From Labrys monachus (GTDB taxonomy: Bacteria > Pseudomonadota > Alphaproteobacteria > Rhizobiales > Labraceae): DNA of 64,000 nt. Shown in pieces: positions 12,131 through 20,394 of this stretch; position 1 is the stretch's first letter, and every line of letters starts with the position of its first letter. Position numbers and translations under genes: made by a program. The stretch spans positions 1,123,043 to 1,187,042 of the forward strand of contig NZ_JAUSVK010000001.1 in the NCBI RefSeq assembly GCF_030814655.1. The letters are read 5' to 3'. The notes beneath the pieces are model-generated. The model saw only the letters and a list, made by a program, of their open reading frames with translations, was not told the origin of the DNA and made no database searches.

Positions 12131-12235
12131 GCGGCGAAGAGGCATCGCGCGCCGGAAGATCGCGGGAACAGTTGCCTTCGCGCCGATTTGCCCCCATCTA
12201 ACCGCCACCAGCAATGTGGACAGTGGGTTCGGGCG

Positions 12236-13129
12236 ATGAGCGGCAATGCAGCGGGCACAAACGGTCTGATCAAGGATACGACGACGCAGGCCTTCATGGC
12301 CGATGTGATCCAGGAATCGATGAAGCAGCCGGTGCTCGTCGATTTCTGGGCGGAATGGTGCGGACCCTGCAAGCAGCTGGGACCGGTGCTCGAAAAGGCC
12401 GTCGTCGCGGCCAAGGGCAAGGTCAAGCTCGTCAAGATGGATATCGACAAATATCCGCAGATCGCCGGCCAGCTCGGCGTGCAGTCCATCCCGGCCGTGT
12501 TCGCCTTCTCCAAGGGGCAGCCCGTGGACGGCTTCATGGGCGCGCTGCCCGAGAGCCAGGTCAAGGAGTTCATCACGCGCATCGCCGGCCCCGGCGGCGC
12601 TCCGGAGACGGAGGAGATGCTCGCCGAGGCCGAGGCGCTGCTGGCGGAGGGGGACGACGAGGGAGCCGCCCAGATCTTCGCGCAGATCTATGAGGAGGAT
12701 CCCGACAATCTGAAGGCGATCGCCGGCCTGGCGCGCTGCGCCGTGGCGGCGGGCCAGCTCGAACAGGCGGCCGCCACCCTGTCGCTGACGCCCAAGGGCA
12801 AGGAGAACGATCCGATCATCGCCAGCGCCCGTGCCGCGCTCGAACTCGCCGAGCAGGCAAGCGATGTCGGCGATCTCCAGGCGCTGATGCGCCAGGTCGA
12901 TGCCGATCCTGCCGATCATCAGGCCCGCTTCGACCTCGCCCTCGCGCTCGTCGCCGCAGGCCGGCGCAAGGAGGCGGTCGATCAATTGCTCGATATCGCC
13001 CGGCGCGACCGCCAATGGAACGAGGACGGCGCGCGCAAGCAGCTCGTGCAGTTCTTCGAGGCCTGGGGGCCGATGGACGAGAATTCCATCTATGGTCGCC
13101 GGCGCCTCTCCTCGATCCTGTTTTCCTGA
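12236..13129 (+). CDS. CnoX-like thioredoxin with TPR tail (co-chaperone YbbN type)
   Basis: The 297-residue protein has an N-terminal thioredoxin domain (about 12-115) with the active site WCGPC at 41-45 and the cis-Pro in SIPAVFAF. It is followed by a TPR-like helical region (about 125-297: TEEMLAEAEALLAEGDDEGAAQIFAQIYEEDPDNLKAIAGLARC spans its first repeats). This architecture matches CnoX/YbbN, a holdase that protects proteins from hypochlorous-acid damage. Both Cys are kept here, unlike in E. coli CnoX, where the site is SXXC, so thiol-disulfide activity is likely. It is followed 24 bp later by the LON-domain gene. Confidence 0.93.
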   Translation: MSGNAAGTNGLIKDTTTQAFMADVIQESMKQPVLVDFWAEWCGPCKQLGPVLEKAVVAAKGKVKLVKMDIDKYPQIAGQLGVQSIPAVFAFSKGQPVDGFMGALPESQVKEFITRIAGPGGAPETEEMLAEAEALLAEGDDEGAAQIFAQIYEEDPDNLKAIAGLARCAVAAGQLEQAAATLSLTPKGKENDPIIASARAALELAEQASDVGDLQALMRQVDADPADHQARFDLALALVAAGRRKEAVDQLLDIARRDRQWNEDGARKQLVQFFEAWGPMDENSIYGRRRLSSILFS

Positions 13130-13153
13130 GGCGCGAAATGCAGGTGTAGGGGC

Positions 13154-13810
13154 ATGCAGCCGCTTTTCAGGACCAGCGCCGATCTTCCCGCGACCCTCCC
13201 GGTCTTCCCGCTGGCGGGAGCGCTGCTGCTGCCGCGAGGGCAGCTGCCGCTCAACATCTTCGAGCCGCGCTATCTGGCGATGGTCGACGACGCGCTGAGG
13301 ACGCATCGGCTCATCGGCATGATCCAGCCCGAAAGCGAGGAGGAAACCAACCCCCCGCTGTTCCAGGTCGGCTGCGTGGGAAAGATCACGCAGTTCGCCG
13401 AGACGGGAGACGGCCGCTACCTCATCCAGCTGACCGGCATCTCCCGCTTTCGCGTGCTGGAGGAACAGGCGGTCACCACGCCCTATCGCCAGTGCCGCAT
13501 CACGGCTGAGCCCTTCGCCGTCGATTTCCAGCCGCGCGCCGGCGAGGACGAGGTCGACCGCAAGGCGCTGATCGAAACCCTCAAGGCCTATCTCGACGTC
13601 CATCGTTTCCAGGTGAACTGGAACGAGGTGCACGAAGCCTCCAACGAGGCGCTGGTCAACGCGCTGGCGATGATGAGCCCTTTCGGGAGGCGAGAGAAGC
13701 AGGCGCTGCTGGAGGCCGGGACGCTGCGCGAGCGCGCGGAGATCCTGGTCGCCATCACCGAGATCGAGCTCGCCAAGGACGGCGACGGCTCCGACACGCC
13801 GCTGCAATAG
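13154..13810 (+). CDS. LON substrate-binding domain protein
   Basis: The 218-residue protein consists of a Lon N-terminal-type domain without ATPase or protease: LPVFPLAGALLLPRGQLPLNIFEPRYLAMVDDAL (residues about 14-47) is the family hallmark, followed by GCVGKITQFAETGDGRYLIQLTGISRFRV. Such proteins are widespread in alphaproteobacteria between CnoX-like and Trm112-like genes. They probably bind unfolded protein or proteolysis substrates, but the role is not established. The start lies 24 bp after the thioredoxin-like gene, and the next gene starts 9 bp after it, so the three form one operon. Confidence 0.92.
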   Translation: MQPLFRTSADLPATLPVFPLAGALLLPRGQLPLNIFEPRYLAMVDDALRTHRLIGMIQPESEEETNPPLFQVGCVGKITQFAETGDGRYLIQLTGISRFRVLEEQAVTTPYRQCRITAEPFAVDFQPRAGEDEVDRKALIETLKAYLDVHRFQVNWNEVHEASNEALVNALAMMSPFGRREKQALLEAGTLRERAEILVAITEIELAKDGDGSDTPLQ

Positions 13811-13819
13811 GAGCTGGAC

Positions 13820-14014
13820 ATGCAGACCCCGCTTCGCAAGCCGCCCCTCACCGAGCCGAAGCTGTTGGAGCTGCTGGTCTGCCCGCTCACCAAGACGACG
13901 CTCGAATATGACGCGGAAAGGCAGGAGCTGATCTCCCGCGCCGCCAAGCTCGCCTATCCGATCCGCGAGGGTTTTCCGATCATGCTGCCGGAAGAGGCGC
14001 GGCCGATCGACTAG
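13820..14014 (+). CDS. Trm112-like protein (UPF0434)
   Basis: The 64-residue protein has the Trm112-like pattern: [18 protein letters not shown], then [20 protein letters not shown]. Only one Cys remains of the zinc-ribbon Cys set found in other members. In eukaryotes and archaea Trm112 activates methyltransferases; the bacterial role is unclear. It ends the CnoX operon. Its TAG stop (14012-14014) consists of the TA target duplication of the IS630 element plus the first base of that element. Removing the element restores GAC TAG, so the protein is unchanged by the insertion. Confidence 0.92.
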   Translation: MQTPLRKPPLTEPKLLELLVCPLTKTTLEYDAERQELISRAAKLAYPIREGFPIMLPEEARPID

Positions 14015-14025
14015 AGCGAAATTGT

Positions 14026-14499
14026 TCAGACTGTAGAATATCCAGCATTAGAGAAGTAATTTCTGCATTCGGACGGGGAGAAGCGCGGGAGAGTTTTGGC
14101 GATTTCGTCCCAGAGATCGTGGATGGATCGGGTTGCAGCCGCGCGCAGGAGAGCTTTGAGCTTTGCGAAGAGGTTCTCGATCGGATTGAGATCGGGGGAG
14201 TAGGCGGGCAAGTAAAGCAGTTCCGCCCCTGCGGCCTCGATGGCTTGGCGCACACCCGGGACTTTGTGGCTGCTCAGATTGTCCATGATGACGATATCGC
14301 CGTAATTGAGGGTGGGAACGAGGATCTGCGCGACATAGGCCTTGAAGCAATCGCCGTTGACTGGGCCGTCGAGCACGCAGGGAGCTGTCAATCCCCCGCT
14401 GCGCAGAGCGCCAATGAAGGTCGTGGTTTTCCAATGGCCATGCGGCACGTAGTCGATCAGGCGCTGTCCGCGCTTGCACCTGCCGTAGTGGCGCGCCAT
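14026..14499 (-). CDS. IS630 transposase, downstream frame (orfB, DDE catalytic part)
   Basis: This frame encodes the catalytic part. It is open well upstream of the first ATG at 14499, back to the A7 run at 14627-14633. Its upstream part contains KRPDVAAARRKWH and the first catalytic Asp in FIDETW. The second Asp is in VIMDNLSSHK and the Glu in DLNPIENLF. Because the first Asp lies before 14499, a product started there would be inactive; the active enzyme needs a -1 shift from orfA. Confidence 0.9.
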   Translation of the reverse strand: MARHYGRCKRGQRLIDYVPHGHWKTTTFIGALRSGGLTAPCVLDGPVNGDCFKAYVAQILVPTLNYGDIVIMDNLSSHKVPGVRQAIEAAGAELLYLPAYSPDLNPIENLFAKLKALLRAAATRSIHDLWDEIAKTLPRFSPSECRNYFSNAGYSTV

Positions 14500-14546
14500 C
14501 GCGGTCGAGGCCCAGGTCTCGTCAATGAAGACCAGACGCGAGGGCC

Positions 14547-14981
14547 TCAGCCAGATTTGGTTGCTGTGCCATTTGCGGCGAGCGGCCGCGACATCGGGGC
14601 GTTTTTGCTCGCTGGCGTGGATCGTCTTTTTTTATATGTCAGCCCAAGCCGCTTGAGCATATGCCACATCGGGGCATGGCTGATGCTGACCCCCAATTCT
14701 TCCTCCGCCCAGGCCCGCAGATCCGCGACACGCGCATCCGGATCAGCCGCGACCTTGGCCCGCAGAACCTCTTCATGCTTGGCAAGCTTGAGCGGAACAT
14801 GATTGCGCTGGGGGCGGGCACTGACCTCCCCCGTCGCGCGCCGCCGCGCGGCCGCCTTGTAGATGTAGGACACACTCACCCTGAAGATTGGTGCGATTGT
14901 GCTCGCCGACATCCCGCTATCCAGCGCCCCAAGCACACGATCTCGCAAATCCTGCGAATAGGCTTCACCACGCTTCGTCAT
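14547..14981 (-). CDS. IS630 transposase, upstream frame (orfA, helix-turn-helix part)
   Basis: The 144-residue frame begins MTKRGEAYSQDLRDRVLGAL and holds the paired helix-turn-helix DNA-binding region (SASTIAPIFRVSVSYIYKA and VADLRAWAEEELGVSISHAPMWHML, residues about 24-110). At TYKK the coding strand reads A AAA AAA G (minus strand, 14627-14633), a classical -1 slippery run. Shifting there continues into the orfB frame as KKTIHASEQKRPD, the usual IS630 sequence. Without shifting, the frame ends 28 codons later. Confidence 0.9.
   Translation of the reverse strand: MTKRGEAYSQDLRDRVLGALDSGMSASTIAPIFRVSVSYIYKAAARRRATGEVSARPQRNHVPLKLAKHEEVLRAKVAADPDARVADLRAWAEEELGVSISHAPMWHMLKRLGLTYKKRRSTPASKNAPMSRPLAANGTATKSG
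14627..14633 (-). other. Programmed -1 frameshift site of the IS630 transposase
   Basis: There are seven consecutive A residues on the coding strand followed by G (A AAA AAA G). The orfA reading is TAT AAA AAA AGA; the -1 reading is TAT AAA AAA AAG ACG, which joins the frame with the DDE residues. The need for the shift is shown by the split of the catalytic domain between frames. Confidence 0.75.
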
Positions 14982-15266
14982 GCTTCATCTCCGGAATAGC
15001 CCGGAAACCTATGAATCACACTAAGCCATCCAGTGGAATCCCTTCCGATTCCACTCAGACAAATTCCGCTCTAGACCTCGGGGACGGGACCGCGCGGCTG
15101 GGCGTCGTGCCGCGATGCCGGACGGCTGCACCGGTTCTGCACGGTGGCGACATGGATCGGGCACGGGATCTGGATCGAGGCTGGACGGCGCCCCGGCAGG
15201 ATCGCCGCGATCGCCGATGGCGGTCGCCGCTTTGACACGCCAGTCCCGAAATGACAATCATCCGCC

Positions 15267-15974
15267 ATGTCCCGCACAGTCCTCATCGTCGACGACGACC
15301 CGCATATCCGCGAATTGCTGGCGTTCGCACTGGCGAAGGCGGGCATGGCGACGCAGGAGGCCGGCGACGGCGAGGAGGGGCTCGCCGGCGTCCTTTCCGG
15401 GCGGCCGGACCTCGTCATCCTCGACATCAACATGCCGCGCATGGACGGGCTCGAAGTCTGCCGGCGCCTCAGGGCCTCCGGCGCCGAGGTGCCCGTGCTG
15501 TTCCTGTCCTCCCGCGACGACGAGATCGACCGCATCCTCGGCCTGGAACTGGGCGCGGATGATTACGTGGTCAAGCCGTTCTCGCCGCGCGAGGTGGTGG
15601 CGCGGGTCGGCGCCATCCTCAAGCGGGCAGGGCCGAAGCCGGCGACGGCGGCGGCGGTCCGCGCATTGGCGCGCGGCCTGCTGCATCTCGACGCCGAAGG
15701 CTGGCACGTCCAGTGGGACGGGCGGGACGTCGGCCTGACGGCAAAGGAATTCCAGCTGCTGCAGATCCTGGCGGCGACGCCCTCGAAGGTCTTCTCGCGT
15801 GACGAGATCATCGATCGGCTGCACGGTCCCGGCTTTGCCATCACCGATCGCACCATCGACAGCCATATCCGGCATATCCGCCAGAAATTCGTCGCGGTCG
15901 GCGCCGAAGACGTCATCGAGACGCGGGCGGGCATCGGCTATCGCATCGGCCCCTGCGCCGGCAGGGCCGCTTGA
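15267..15974 (+). CDS. OmpR-family response regulator
   Basis: The 235-residue regulator has a receiver domain (about 1-120) with acidic residues at 9-11, the phosphoacceptor Asp53 in VILDINMP and Lys103 in YVVKPFS. A winged-helix DNA-binding domain (about 135-228) includes LTAKEFQLLQILAATPSKVFSRDEII and TIDSHIRHIRQKF. It overlaps the following kinase gene by its stop codon (TTGA), so the two form a coupled two-component system. The target genes are unknown. It lies just right of the IS630 element, which may have changed its upstream region. Confidence 0.93.
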   Translation: MSRTVLIVDDDPHIRELLAFALAKAGMATQEAGDGEEGLAGVLSGRPDLVILDINMPRMDGLEVCRRLRASGAEVPVLFLSSRDDEIDRILGLELGADDYVVKPFSPREVVARVGAILKRAGPKPATAAAVRALARGLLHLDAEGWHVQWDGRDVGLTAKEFQLLQILAATPSKVFSRDEIIDRLHGPGFAITDRTIDSHIRHIRQKFVAVGAEDVIETRAGIGYRIGPCAGRAA

Positions 15975-17584
15975 TCACAGCGATCAAGGACGCCGTCAAG
16001 GCGCGCTGGCCCGCCCTTCGCCTGCGCTCCATCCTGATCGGCGTCCTGCTCTTCACCGCCTTCATGCCCGGCTTCGGCGCGATCTTCCTGCGGGTCTACG
16101 AGAATGTCCTCGTCCGCCAGACCGAGGCGGAACTGATCGCGCAGGGCGCCGCCTATGACGCGGCCTTCGGTCTCGCCTGGCCGGCACCGGCCGCGCCGCC
16201 GCCCGACGATGAGGAAGGAGACGACGACGCGCCGGCGCATTATTTCACGCCCGACGCCCTCAGCATCGACCTCAACACCATGCCGATCCTGCCGCAGCGC
16301 CCGCCTCCCGTCGATGGGCCGGGTCAGCCCGACCCCCAGGCGCTCGCCGCCGCCAAGGCGATCGCCCCGCTGATCGCGGAGACCCGGCGCAGCACCCTCG
16401 CCAATGCGCTGGTGCTCGATTCCCAGGGAATCGTGCTGTCCGCCGGGCCGCTCCAGGGCAAGAGCTACGCTTTCCTGCCGGAGGTGCGGTCGGCCATGGA
16501 GGGACGGTCGCAATCGGTGCTGCGGCGGCGGGGCGATTACGTCCCGCGCTATGCCTTCGAGGTGCTGAGCCGGGCCTCCGCCATCCGCGTGCATTATGCC
16601 CGGCCGATCAAGATCGGCGAGAGAACGGTTGGCGTGCTCCTGTTGTCGCGCTCGCCGCGGGCCTTGTTCCGCGGCGTCTATGACGACCTCGGCAAGATCG
16701 CGCTGGCGATCGGCGTCATCTTCATCATCATCCTGGGCCTCGCCGGCCTGCTTTCGCGCGCCATTTCGAGGCCGATCGAGTTGCTGACGCAGGCGAGCGC
16801 CCATGTCGGGCGGGGCGGCAGCGAGGTGCCGCCGACGCCCGCGACGGCGACGGTGGAGATCCGCGCCCTCTTCGACAATTTCCGCCGCATGGCGGCGCAG
16901 ATCGACCTGCGCTCGCGCTATCTGCGCGATTTCGCCGCTGCGATGAGCCATGAATTCAAGACGCCGCTCACCGGCATACGCGGCGCGCTGGAACTCCTCG
17001 ACGAGCATGGCGACAGCATGAGCCCGCAGGAGCGGCACCATTTCATCGCCAATGCCGAGGGCGACGCCGCCCGCCTGTCGCGGCTGGTGGCGCGGCTCCT
17101 GGAGCTTGCGCGGGCCGACATGGCCACCGGCGGCGACGTCGTGCCGACCGAGGTCGACGGTGCTGTCCGGCGCATCGCCGATGCGCTGCGCGATCCGGAC
17201 TTCGCCGTCGAACTGCGCTACGAGACGCCGCTGCCGGCGGTCCGCGTGCCGGCGGCGGTGCTCGAAGCGGTGCTGGCCACGCTGATCGAGAACAGCGGCC
17301 AGGCGGGCGCCCGGACCATGGTGATCTCGGCGCAGCGGGAACAGGACTTTCTCGTCCTCGTGCTCGCCGATGACGGGCCAGGCGTCGCGGTCGCCGATCG
17401 CGAGCGGCTGTTCGAGCCCTTCTTCACCACGAGGCGCAGCGAAGGAGGCACCGGCCTCGGCCTGCCGATCGCCCGCTCGCTGCTGGCGGGAAGCGGCTCG
17501 ACGATAGAGTTCGTCGACGGCGGAAAGGGTGCCTGCTTCCACCTGCGCCTGAGACTGCATGCCGGCGGGGCGCCGCAGGCCTGA
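15971..17584 (+). CDS. Sensor histidine kinase
   Basis: The 537-residue membrane kinase starts at TTG 15971, overlapping the regulator stop. TM1 is near residues 17-40. A periplasmic sensor region (about 41-225) contains an acidic/proline insert (PDDEEGDDDAPAH). TM2 is near 233-258, then a HAMP linker, an H-box FAAAMSHEFKTPLTGIRG with His327, and a HATPase domain with N-box ENSGQAGA (an atypical N-box), DDGPG, and GGTGLGLPIARSLL. It should phosphorylate the regulator at 15267. The periplasmic part does not match a sensor domain I recognise. The next in-frame ATG would remove TM1, which supports the TTG start. Confidence 0.92.
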   Translation: MITAIKDAVKARWPALRLRSILIGVLLFTAFMPGFGAIFLRVYENVLVRQTEAELIAQGAAYDAAFGLAWPAPAAPPPDDEEGDDDAPAHYFTPDALSIDLNTMPILPQRPPPVDGPGQPDPQALAAAKAIAPLIAETRRSTLANALVLDSQGIVLSAGPLQGKSYAFLPEVRSAMEGRSQSVLRRRGDYVPRYAFEVLSRASAIRVHYARPIKIGERTVGVLLLSRSPRALFRGVYDDLGKIALAIGVIFIIILGLAGLLSRAISRPIELLTQASAHVGRGGSEVPPTPATATVEIRALFDNFRRMAAQIDLRSRYLRDFAAAMSHEFKTPLTGIRGALELLDEHGDSMSPQERHHFIANAEGDAARLSRLVARLLELARADMATGGDVVPTEVDGAVRRIADALRDPDFAVELRYETPLPAVRVPAAVLEAVLATLIENSGQAGARTMVISAQREQDFLVLVLADDGPGVAVADRERLFEPFFTTRRSEGGTGLGLPIARSLLAGSGSTIEFVDGGKGACFHLRLRLHAGGAPQA

Positions 17585-17602
17585 GAGGGCCGCGCCGAGC
17601 GA

Positions 17603-19594
17603 TCATGCCGGCTGGCGGGAGATCGTCTCGCGAAAATGGCGCTCTGAGACCACAGCCCCGTCCTGGAAGGCGCGCATGGCGGCCGTCAACTCGAACGCCT
17701 CGCGCGTCGAGGTCATCCGGGCCTCCGCCTCGACGCGGAATTCGAAGCCGTCGCATGCCAGCACGCAGCGATGCGTCACCGCCTGGAAGGCGCTGTCCGG
17801 CTCGCCGTCGCGGATCGAGAATTCGCGGCGGAACCGGTGCGAGAAGGCGGTGTCGATCGCCTCGAATCGCAGCGGCGCGGCACCGAACGCGTCCCCCTCC
17901 GCCACGAGATGGGCGGTGCCGGCGACGAGGTCGAGGCCGAAATGCCGGCGCGTATCGGTGTCCCCGGCCGTCGCCGCGTCGACCGGCGCCGTCTCGACGG
18001 GCTCGAAGCGCAGCGCGGCATCCTCCCGGCGGGGGCGGCGCACGGGCAGGATCATCGCGGCTTCGCCGGTGCGGATGGTGAGCGTCGCCTGGTCCTGCGC
18101 CGGCCAGGTGGTCGGCCAGGCCGAGGTGGAGATCGCCAGGCGGATGCGATTGCCCGCGGCGAAGGCGTGGGCGCAGTCGTTGAGGCGGATGCGCACCGTC
18201 TCGAAGCGGCCGGGCGTCAGCGGCTCGGGTGCCGCGTGGCCGGCGCGATGGGTGAGGTCGAGGATGGCGTAGGAGACGCGCTCGGACGAGCCGTCCGGCG
18301 CGACGTCGTTGAGGCGCACGCAGATCTGCGCCGTCGGGGCGTCCGAGGCGAGTTCCAGCACCAGTTCCGGCGCGCCGAGGATTTCGGTGCGGTCGGCGAG
18401 CTCCTTGGAATCGAACACCAGCGACAGGCCGTCGTCGAGGCGCTGGTCGGCCGGCGCTTCGCCGGGCAGGTGCGAGCTCATCCATTCGCCGGCGGCGGAG
18501 CCGCACCACAGCGGCGAGCGGATGGCGAGATCGGCCGAGGGAGCCGGCCGCCACCACAGCTGCCCGGGCGAAAGGAACATCGGCCGGCGCGTGACGAGGC
18601 GGGAAGGCCAGGAGGATTCGCCCACCCAGCGCCCGGCGCGCTCGCATCCGCCTGTCCCGCGTTCCTGCATGTAGGCCCGCAGCATCGGCTCGGCCATGAT
18701 GCCGGTGTCACGGCCCTTGAGCCAGTGGTCCCACCAGCGCAGCGCTTCCTGCAGGAAGCCGATGGCGGGGCCGGGCTCGCCTTCGTGGGGATAATGGTGC
18801 GCCCATGGCCCGATCAGGCCGAGGCGGGGGCCGGGCAGATGTTCGAGCAGGCGCGGCACGGCATTGGAATAGGCGTCCGCCCATCCGCCCACGGCGAAGA
18901 CGGGCACGGCGATGCGCGACCAGTCCTCGCAGACCGAGCCCTGCGCCCAATAGGCGTCGCGGCACGGGTGCGACGCCCAGATCGCCGGAAAGAAGGGGAG
19001 GCGGTCGAGCCGCTGCCGCCAGGCCTCGCGCCACCCCTCGCCATGGAGCGACGGCGTCGGCGGCAGGGCCTGCCAGGCCATCATCGCCGACCCCCACCAC
19101 AGATTGTCGGACAGCAGGGCGCCGCCCATGAAATGCACGTCGTCGGCATAGCGGTCGTCGGTCGAGCAGACGCTGATCACCGCCTTCAGGGCCGGCGGGC
19201 GGTGCGCGGCGACCTGCAGCGCATTGAAGCCGCCCCAGCTCTTGCCGATCATGCCGACCTTGCCGTCGCACCAGGGCTGGGCCGCGATCCATGCGATCGC
19301 CGCGCAGGCATCCTCCTGTTCGAGCAGCAGATATTCGTCCTCCAGCAGGCCCTCGCTGTCGCCCGAGCCGCGCAGGTCGACACGGATGGCGGCATAGCCG
19401 CGCGCGGCGAACCAGCCATGCATGGCTTCGTCGCGCGAGCGCGTGCCGTCCCGCTTGCGGTAGGGGATATATTCGAGGACGGCTGGGACCGGCTGGGCCT
19501 CGGCACCGTCCGGCAGCCAGAGCCGCGCGGCCAGCCTGACGCCGTCCGGCATGGGGATGGTCAGGTGTTCGAAGGTCCGGACGGGATGCGGCAT
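17603..19594 (-). CDS. CocE/NonD family hydrolase (X-Pro dipeptidyl-peptidase S15-like)
   Basis: The 663-residue protein has an alpha/beta-hydrolase domain (about 1-310) with the nucleophile Ser119 in GKSWGGF, the Asp in GGWADAYS and the His in GPWAHHYPH, and RVDLRGSGDSEG. A C-terminal jelly-roll domain (about 345-660) includes the CocE-type segment RFETVRIRLNDCAHAFAAGNRIRLAIS. Members include cocaine esterase, alpha-amino-acid ester hydrolase and Xaa-Pro dipeptidyl peptidases. No signal peptide is seen, so it is cytoplasmic. The substrate is unknown. Confidence 0.9.
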   Translation of the reverse strand: MPHPVRTFEHLTIPMPDGVRLAARLWLPDGAEAQPVPAVLEYIPYRKRDGTRSRDEAMHGWFAARGYAAIRVDLRGSGDSEGLLEDEYLLLEQEDACAAIAWIAAQPWCDGKVGMIGKSWGGFNALQVAAHRPPALKAVISVCSTDDRYADDVHFMGGALLSDNLWWGSAMMAWQALPPTPSLHGEGWREAWRQRLDRLPFFPAIWASHPCRDAYWAQGSVCEDWSRIAVPVFAVGGWADAYSNAVPRLLEHLPGPRLGLIGPWAHHYPHEGEPGPAIGFLQEALRWWDHWLKGRDTGIMAEPMLRAYMQERGTGGCERAGRWVGESSWPSRLVTRRPMFLSPGQLWWRPAPSADLAIRSPLWCGSAAGEWMSSHLPGEAPADQRLDDGLSLVFDSKELADRTEILGAPELVLELASDAPTAQICVRLNDVAPDGSSERVSYAILDLTHRAGHAAPEPLTPGRFETVRIRLNDCAHAFAAGNRIRLAISTSAWPTTWPAQDQATLTIRTGEAAMILPVRRPRREDAALRFEPVETAPVDAATAGDTDTRRHFGLDLVAGTAHLVAEGDAFGAAPLRFEAIDTAFSHRFRREFSIRDGEPDSAFQAVTHRCVLACDGFEFRVEAEARMTSTREAFELTAAMRAFQDGAVVSERHFRETISRQPA

Positions 19595-19666
19595 GGGCGA
19601 CTCGGGAAGGAGAGACCGAGCCTATAGCACAGGCGCGGGCGGCGTGCTGCGAGCTGCGCCCGCCCC

Positions 19667-20176
19667 TCAATGGGTCGTCGCCGATGGCGGCCTCATGCGC
19701 GTCATGACGTCGAGGGCACCGGCGCTGACCGGCGCGATGAACAGGCCGGCGCGGGCCAGCGCCCTGGCGAGCGCCATCGTCGCGTCGAGCGCCGGATGCA
19801 GGCCCTCGGCCCCGAGGAGGTGCGACGCCGCTTTCAGAAGCTGCACCCGGTCGTTGCGCTGCGCCGCATCGACCATGGCGAGGACGAAGCATTCGTCGCG
19901 GCACAGGGCCCGGCAGGCGGCGGGGCGCCAATGGATCCCGTCGGGCGCCGTCTCGCGCAAGGTGCGGGCGAAATGATGGAATTCCCCGAAGAGCGGCTTG
20001 GCGTTGTCGGCCGGCATCTCGCGGGCGAGCGCCTCCCAGGCGATGTCCCAGCAGGCGACGTCGCCGGTGGCATAGCCGGCCATCCAGCAGCGATAGACGG
20101 TGAAGAGCAGGTTTTCCGCGGGAGCGTCGACATGATAGCCGACGGGACGGGTCTGCTCGGGGGTGGGAAGCGGCAT
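19667..20176 (-). CDS. Hypothetical protein, possible cytosolic helical protein
   Basis: The 169-residue product is not recognised. The ATG at 20176 has GAAGGA 7 bases before it; a TTG at 20191 is less likely. It contains Cys and His residues (RCWMAGY, EFHHFARTL, CRALCRDECF) in the middle part and helical Ala/Leu-rich segments toward the C-terminus (HPALDATMALARALARAGLF). There is no signal peptide or membrane helix. It lies 72 bp upstream of the CocE-type hydrolase on the same strand and could be cotranscribed with it. Confidence 0.7.
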   Translation of the reverse strand: MPLPTPEQTRPVGYHVDAPAENLLFTVYRCWMAGYATGDVACWDIAWEALAREMPADNAKPLFGEFHHFARTLRETAPDGIHWRPAACRALCRDECFVLAMVDAAQRNDRVQLLKAASHLLGAEGLHPALDATMALARALARAGLFIAPVSAGALDVMTRMRPPSATTH

Positions 20177-20394
20177 GGGTCGATCCTTCAATCCGCGGGG
20201 TTCAAGGCCCCGGCATTGTGAGACTGGGCCACCATATCAGCACACGGACGCGGATCCGGCAATAAAAAACCTTTTGTTTTCAATAGTTTATAGAGATTCC
20301 AGCCTGTACTGTCGAGAATGGAGGCCGATTGACATTGGCGGGGCGGGAGCGCAGACGACGGGTTTTCCGTCACTTTTCCGTTTCTGGTGCCCGA

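Larger units (their letters stand above)
14014..15071. mobile_element. IS630-family insertion sequence, complete
   Basis: The element is 1058 bp, bounded by terminal inverted repeats: GAGCGAAATTGTTC at the left end and, read inward, GAGCGGAATTTGTC at the right end. It is flanked by TA at 14012-14013 and 15072-15073, the target duplication expected of IS630/Tc1-type elements. It encodes one transposase in two overlapping frames on the minus strand. Ends and target duplication look intact, so it may still move. Confidence 0.93.

Noticed and set aside
11498-13807. A 769-residue minus-strand open frame across the YbaK, CnoX and LON genes
   Set aside because: It is antisense to three well-recognised genes, and its composition (Arg/Ala/Leu/Gly) is typical of GC-rich shadows.
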